Part shown: positions 61,555 to 64,000 of the stretch, piece after piece
How the letters are laid out: each line of letters begins with the position of its first letter
Position numbering within the stretch: the first letter of the stretch is position 1
Assembly (NCBI GenBank): GCA_963377175.1
Contig: CAUJNA010002968.1
Coordinates: 33,501 to 97,500, forward strand
Origin: Effrenium voratum
Taxonomy: Eukaryota > Sar > Dinophyceae > Suessiales > Symbiodiniaceae
Reading direction: 5' to 3'
Length of the DNA: 64,000 nt
Made by a program: the position numbers and the translations under genes
The notes under the pieces: model-generated
Databases searched by the model: none
What the model was told of the DNA's origin: nothing
Seen by the model: only the letters and a program-made list of their open reading frames with translations

Positions 61555-62480
61555 AGTTGTTTGCAGCCCAGGCGCCGGGCAACAATGTCTTGCACCAATG
61601 GCCATGTGTTCCTGCAATTCACAACAAAATCATCTCGCACGTCGGCACGTTGCCCACATCTCTCTGAGTCAAGGCATGGCATGTGCAAATGGCCAAGGCC
61701 AACACAGTCCATTGCCTTGAGCCAAACCTGCCAATGAACGATCGCGCCATGGGTTTGGAATGGCCGTAAATCTCAGACCGTCAAGACCCTGAGTGGCCAG
61801 GTGTTCATATTGCGTGGGGCTTAACAAGGGATCGGGCTTTGGGTGGATGTTTGAGGGTGCTTCTTTGAAAATCGGGCTCCAAAGGCATTCCAAAGCCTGA
61901 GTAAGCCCGCCCTACTAAGTCCTAATGAGCAATGACCAGACAAGCACCGGAAATTCTAGCACCGACTGCAAACAACCGCGTTTCAATTGGATTAGAAACT
62001 GCCAAGAACGGGAGACCACGTCTGGGCAACCAAACCAGACGTAAGGTCAAGGACACGGCATTGCCTCGCGTGAGTGGGGGGGCAACGAAAAAAGAACATC
62101 CGGCTGGGTTCTTCACGTATTGCACGGAGACAACCAGGGAGACAAGTGGAGAGACACGCGGGGAGACAAGTGGGGAGACAAGTGGAGAGACGAGTGGGGA
62201 GACGAGTGGGGAGAAAGCACGAGTACAATCAACTAGATGTTTGCGAGCTCCCTTCGCAGCTCAAACATCCGCTAATGGCTGGGACCAGCGGATTTGCTTC
62301 TGGCTCTGTCATTGAAGCAAATGAACGGCTGGCACATCCACAAGTTCGCAGCCCAAGCGCCGGGCACGCATGTCATTAATCAATAGGTAGCTGAATGAAC
62401 TTAGGTTTGGAGCTCGTCTGGCATCACCTCGGCATGTTGGGAGCAGTCCTCTTCGAGTCAAGGTGTAATCCAAATATGGT
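61555..62480. repeat. Pair of diverged duplicated segments
   Basis: 61555-61690 and 62335-62480 share GCAGCCCAGGCGCCGGGCA-type sequence and, about 90 bp further on, CGGCATGTTG and GAGTCAAGG-type blocks in the same order. Confidence 0.65.
62132..62214. repeat. 12-bp GGAGACAAGTGG minisatellite
   Basis: About seven imperfect copies; the + frame encodes repeated GETS. Confidence 0.93.
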
Positions 62481-62702
62481 GGGGGGAAGCAGCCCGTACT
62501 GCAATTTCCAGATGACCTGATCCCTTTATCACAGAAGCAACCCAAATCAATCACCATGAGTCACGGACCAACAACAACTGCGAAACAGTTTCTGGACTCC
62601 CAACATGAGACGCCTGCACTTTTTGCAGAACGACCAGTGCATCCGGCCAAAAGAGGAAGAGAACAAAGAAAAAAAAAGCGGCCGTCGCTTCAATTCGGGC
62701 TC

Positions 62703-62797
62703 CTGTCGAAGAGGTGCAGAGCCCAAGACCACTGGAAGCCCTTCTCGCAGGCCGAGATGGCTGCGCTGTATGTGATCACGTCCGCTGCTGCCGAGAC
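62703..62797 (-). CDS. Gene A PPR exon 3
   Basis: Reads VSAAADVITYSAAISACEKG then FQWSWALHLFDR after a ACAAACAG acceptor, with a GA donor. Confidence 0.9.
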
Positions 62798-63612
62798 CTG
62801 TTTGTAGCGGGGAAAACCGGAAACGCGGGGGCTTCCGCAGGGGAAATATGCTTAAACAACGAGGCCCCTGGCAGGTGGTTTCAATCATACTGGCTTGAAC
62901 AAATTTTGAGCAAGTGGCAAAGGCCCAATCTTGGTTTCCAGGGGTTGCCACTTGCCACGAAGCTTGACTGAAGGTTCATGGGACTTTGGGTAGGGTAAAC
63001 GGGGTAAAGCCGGAAACTGGGATCATTGCCCTACCGCTTGAGGGCAAAACGCCATCGTCCAGTGGACGGGTTGGGTGGGTACCGCAAGTCAGGCCACATG
63101 TCGCCACCAAGCCTGTGCCATAAGCTCCAGGACCTGCAAAGCCTTGGCCGACCGAAAGTGGAGCAGGCGTCCGCCTCCCCTTCCGACCAACGGGGCAAAC
63201 CGTGCACAACGCCACCAAAAACGGAAGGAACGGAGCCTTCCAGGTGGGGCAAACCATGCCTTCAGGTGTCCTTCCTTTGAAGGGTGAAGCCCATTGCGCA
63301 GTAGCTCTGCAAGAACTGGAGAACTTGCTTGGGACTGATCCTTTTTGGTTTGGAAAACCACCAACCGAAAAGAAAAAATGTTGAGCGCCGCGGAGTTCAC
63401 TGTGGGGAAAAATCAAGTCGACCGCGGCAAACCTGGGCCAAAGGTAGGCCCCTGCCAAGCAAAGCTTGCTTGCCGTTTCGGCAAAAACAAGTCGAACCCC
63501 AAAGGCCAAACGGGCAAAAGCCGATCAGGCAAGAAGCCATGAGCCATTCTCCGCACTTCTCGCAGGCCGAGATGAGGCTGTTGTAGGTGACCACGTCCGG
63601 CAACAGCTTGGC
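62703..63612 (-). CDS. PPR-repeat protein gene, partial (gene A)
   Basis: Three exons (63612-63538, 63142-63113, 62797-62703) join exactly into a textbook dinoflagellate PPR run: PDVVTYNSLISACEKCGEW, then LM joined to ALQVLELMAQ, then AAADVITYSAAISACEKGFQ and WSWALHLFDR. All junctions are zero-phase. The donors are GC, GC and GA, so a GT-only gene finder would miss this gene. By family it binds single-stranded RNA in an organelle. The start and the remaining repeats lie to the right of the window or in exons not recognised; the 3' end to the left of 62703 was not found. Confidence 0.9.
63113..63142 (-). CDS. Gene A PPR micro-exon (30 bp)
   Basis: Encodes exactly ALQVLELMAQ, PPR helix B. AAG acceptor, GC donor. 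It fits the spacing W-x-x-A-L expected between its neighbours. Confidence 0.85.
63538..63612 (-). CDS. Gene A PPR exon 1
   Basis: Reads AKLLPDVVTYNSLISACEKC then GEWLM after a CTGGTCCAG acceptor; GC donor at 63537-63536. Confidence 0.92.
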
Positions 63613-64000
63613 CTGGACCAGTTCGAAGCTCCCTTGGGGATCCTTCGATTCTCATCATGAACGTGCCCATTTCACCCTCACTGAAGTCAACTCGAGTGAG
63701 TGGTGTTTATTCCCCTCAAACTTGGATATAATGTGGGCCCCCTTCCGCGAAGCTTCCGCTGTGCTGAGGGGTACCTGCCGCAAAGTATTCTTTTCTAAGT
63801 GCTTCCGCCTTCCGCGGAGCAGGTTTCCACTTGGTAGCTTCGCAGAAAGGACTTTGTATGCATTGCAACCAAACAGCTGGTAAATCAGAAGTGACGACAG
63901 AACGTGATGCTGCGAGCTTCCGCAGTAAACGAATCAGGACAACCTTCCGCAAACTTTCCCGCTGCTGCCGTGGGGCGCCATTGTTGGTTCCATATGCCCA
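63613..64000. other. Presumed intron or 5' part of gene A
   Basis: Nothing coding is supported. CTTCCGC-type heptamers recur at 63735-63960. Confidence 0.5.

Overview
The window looks like nuclear DNA of a dinoflagellate; genus not determinable. Evidence: short exons (30-210 bp) separated by introns of 0.1-2 kb; pentatricopeptide (PPR) repeats of the ISACEKxGEW type common in dinoflagellates; introns whose phases only join if GC and GA donors are used as well as GT; exons that mostly start with G after AG; and every convincing exon (more than 40) on the minus strand, as in dinoflagellate one-directional gene arrays. There is no rRNA, no convincing tRNA, no CRISPR and no bacterial-style operon. 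Exon calls were made by eye from reading frame, G/C-ending codons, splice motifs and phase, so many ends are approximate.

Transcription runs right to left. (A) 63.6-62.7 kb: part of a PPR gene whose three exons join perfectly. (Repeats) 62.5-53.8 kb: repeat-rich DNA holding a roughly 4 kb array of diverged modules, a degenerate Ty1/copia retrotransposon fragment, and a sequence matching 18 of 22 positions of the dinoflagellate spliced leader. (B) 52.7-49.7 kb: a second, PPR-like gene with a possible terminal exon. (X) 48.4-47.0 kb: three weak small exons. (D) 46.6-20.3 kb: a large gene for a patatin-like phospholipase with several membrane segments between its Ser and Asp catalytic motifs and a Cys-rich C-terminal part; its last exon runs into an 8-bp satellite. 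(F) 17.6-12.5 kb: an unrecognised gene with several phase-consistent exons. (G) 11.0 or 7.6-4.3 kb: an ARM/HEAT-like helical-repeat protein with a clear stop. (E) 2.7 kb to beyond base 1: a third PPR gene.

PPR proteins in this lineage are thought to bind organelle RNA; the lipase is predicted to act in a membrane; the ARM/HEAT-like protein is probably a scaffold. Nothing shows that the genes work together; the arrangement fits a polycistronic, trans-spliced array.

The remaining DNA is intron and intergenic sequence rich in simple repeats (CA, CT, GGAA, TTTG, CCAA, GGT), one 166-bp plus octamer satellite, palindromic repeats, and two copies of a short non-autonomous element with CAGGG termini and 7-8 bp target duplications (hAT-like).
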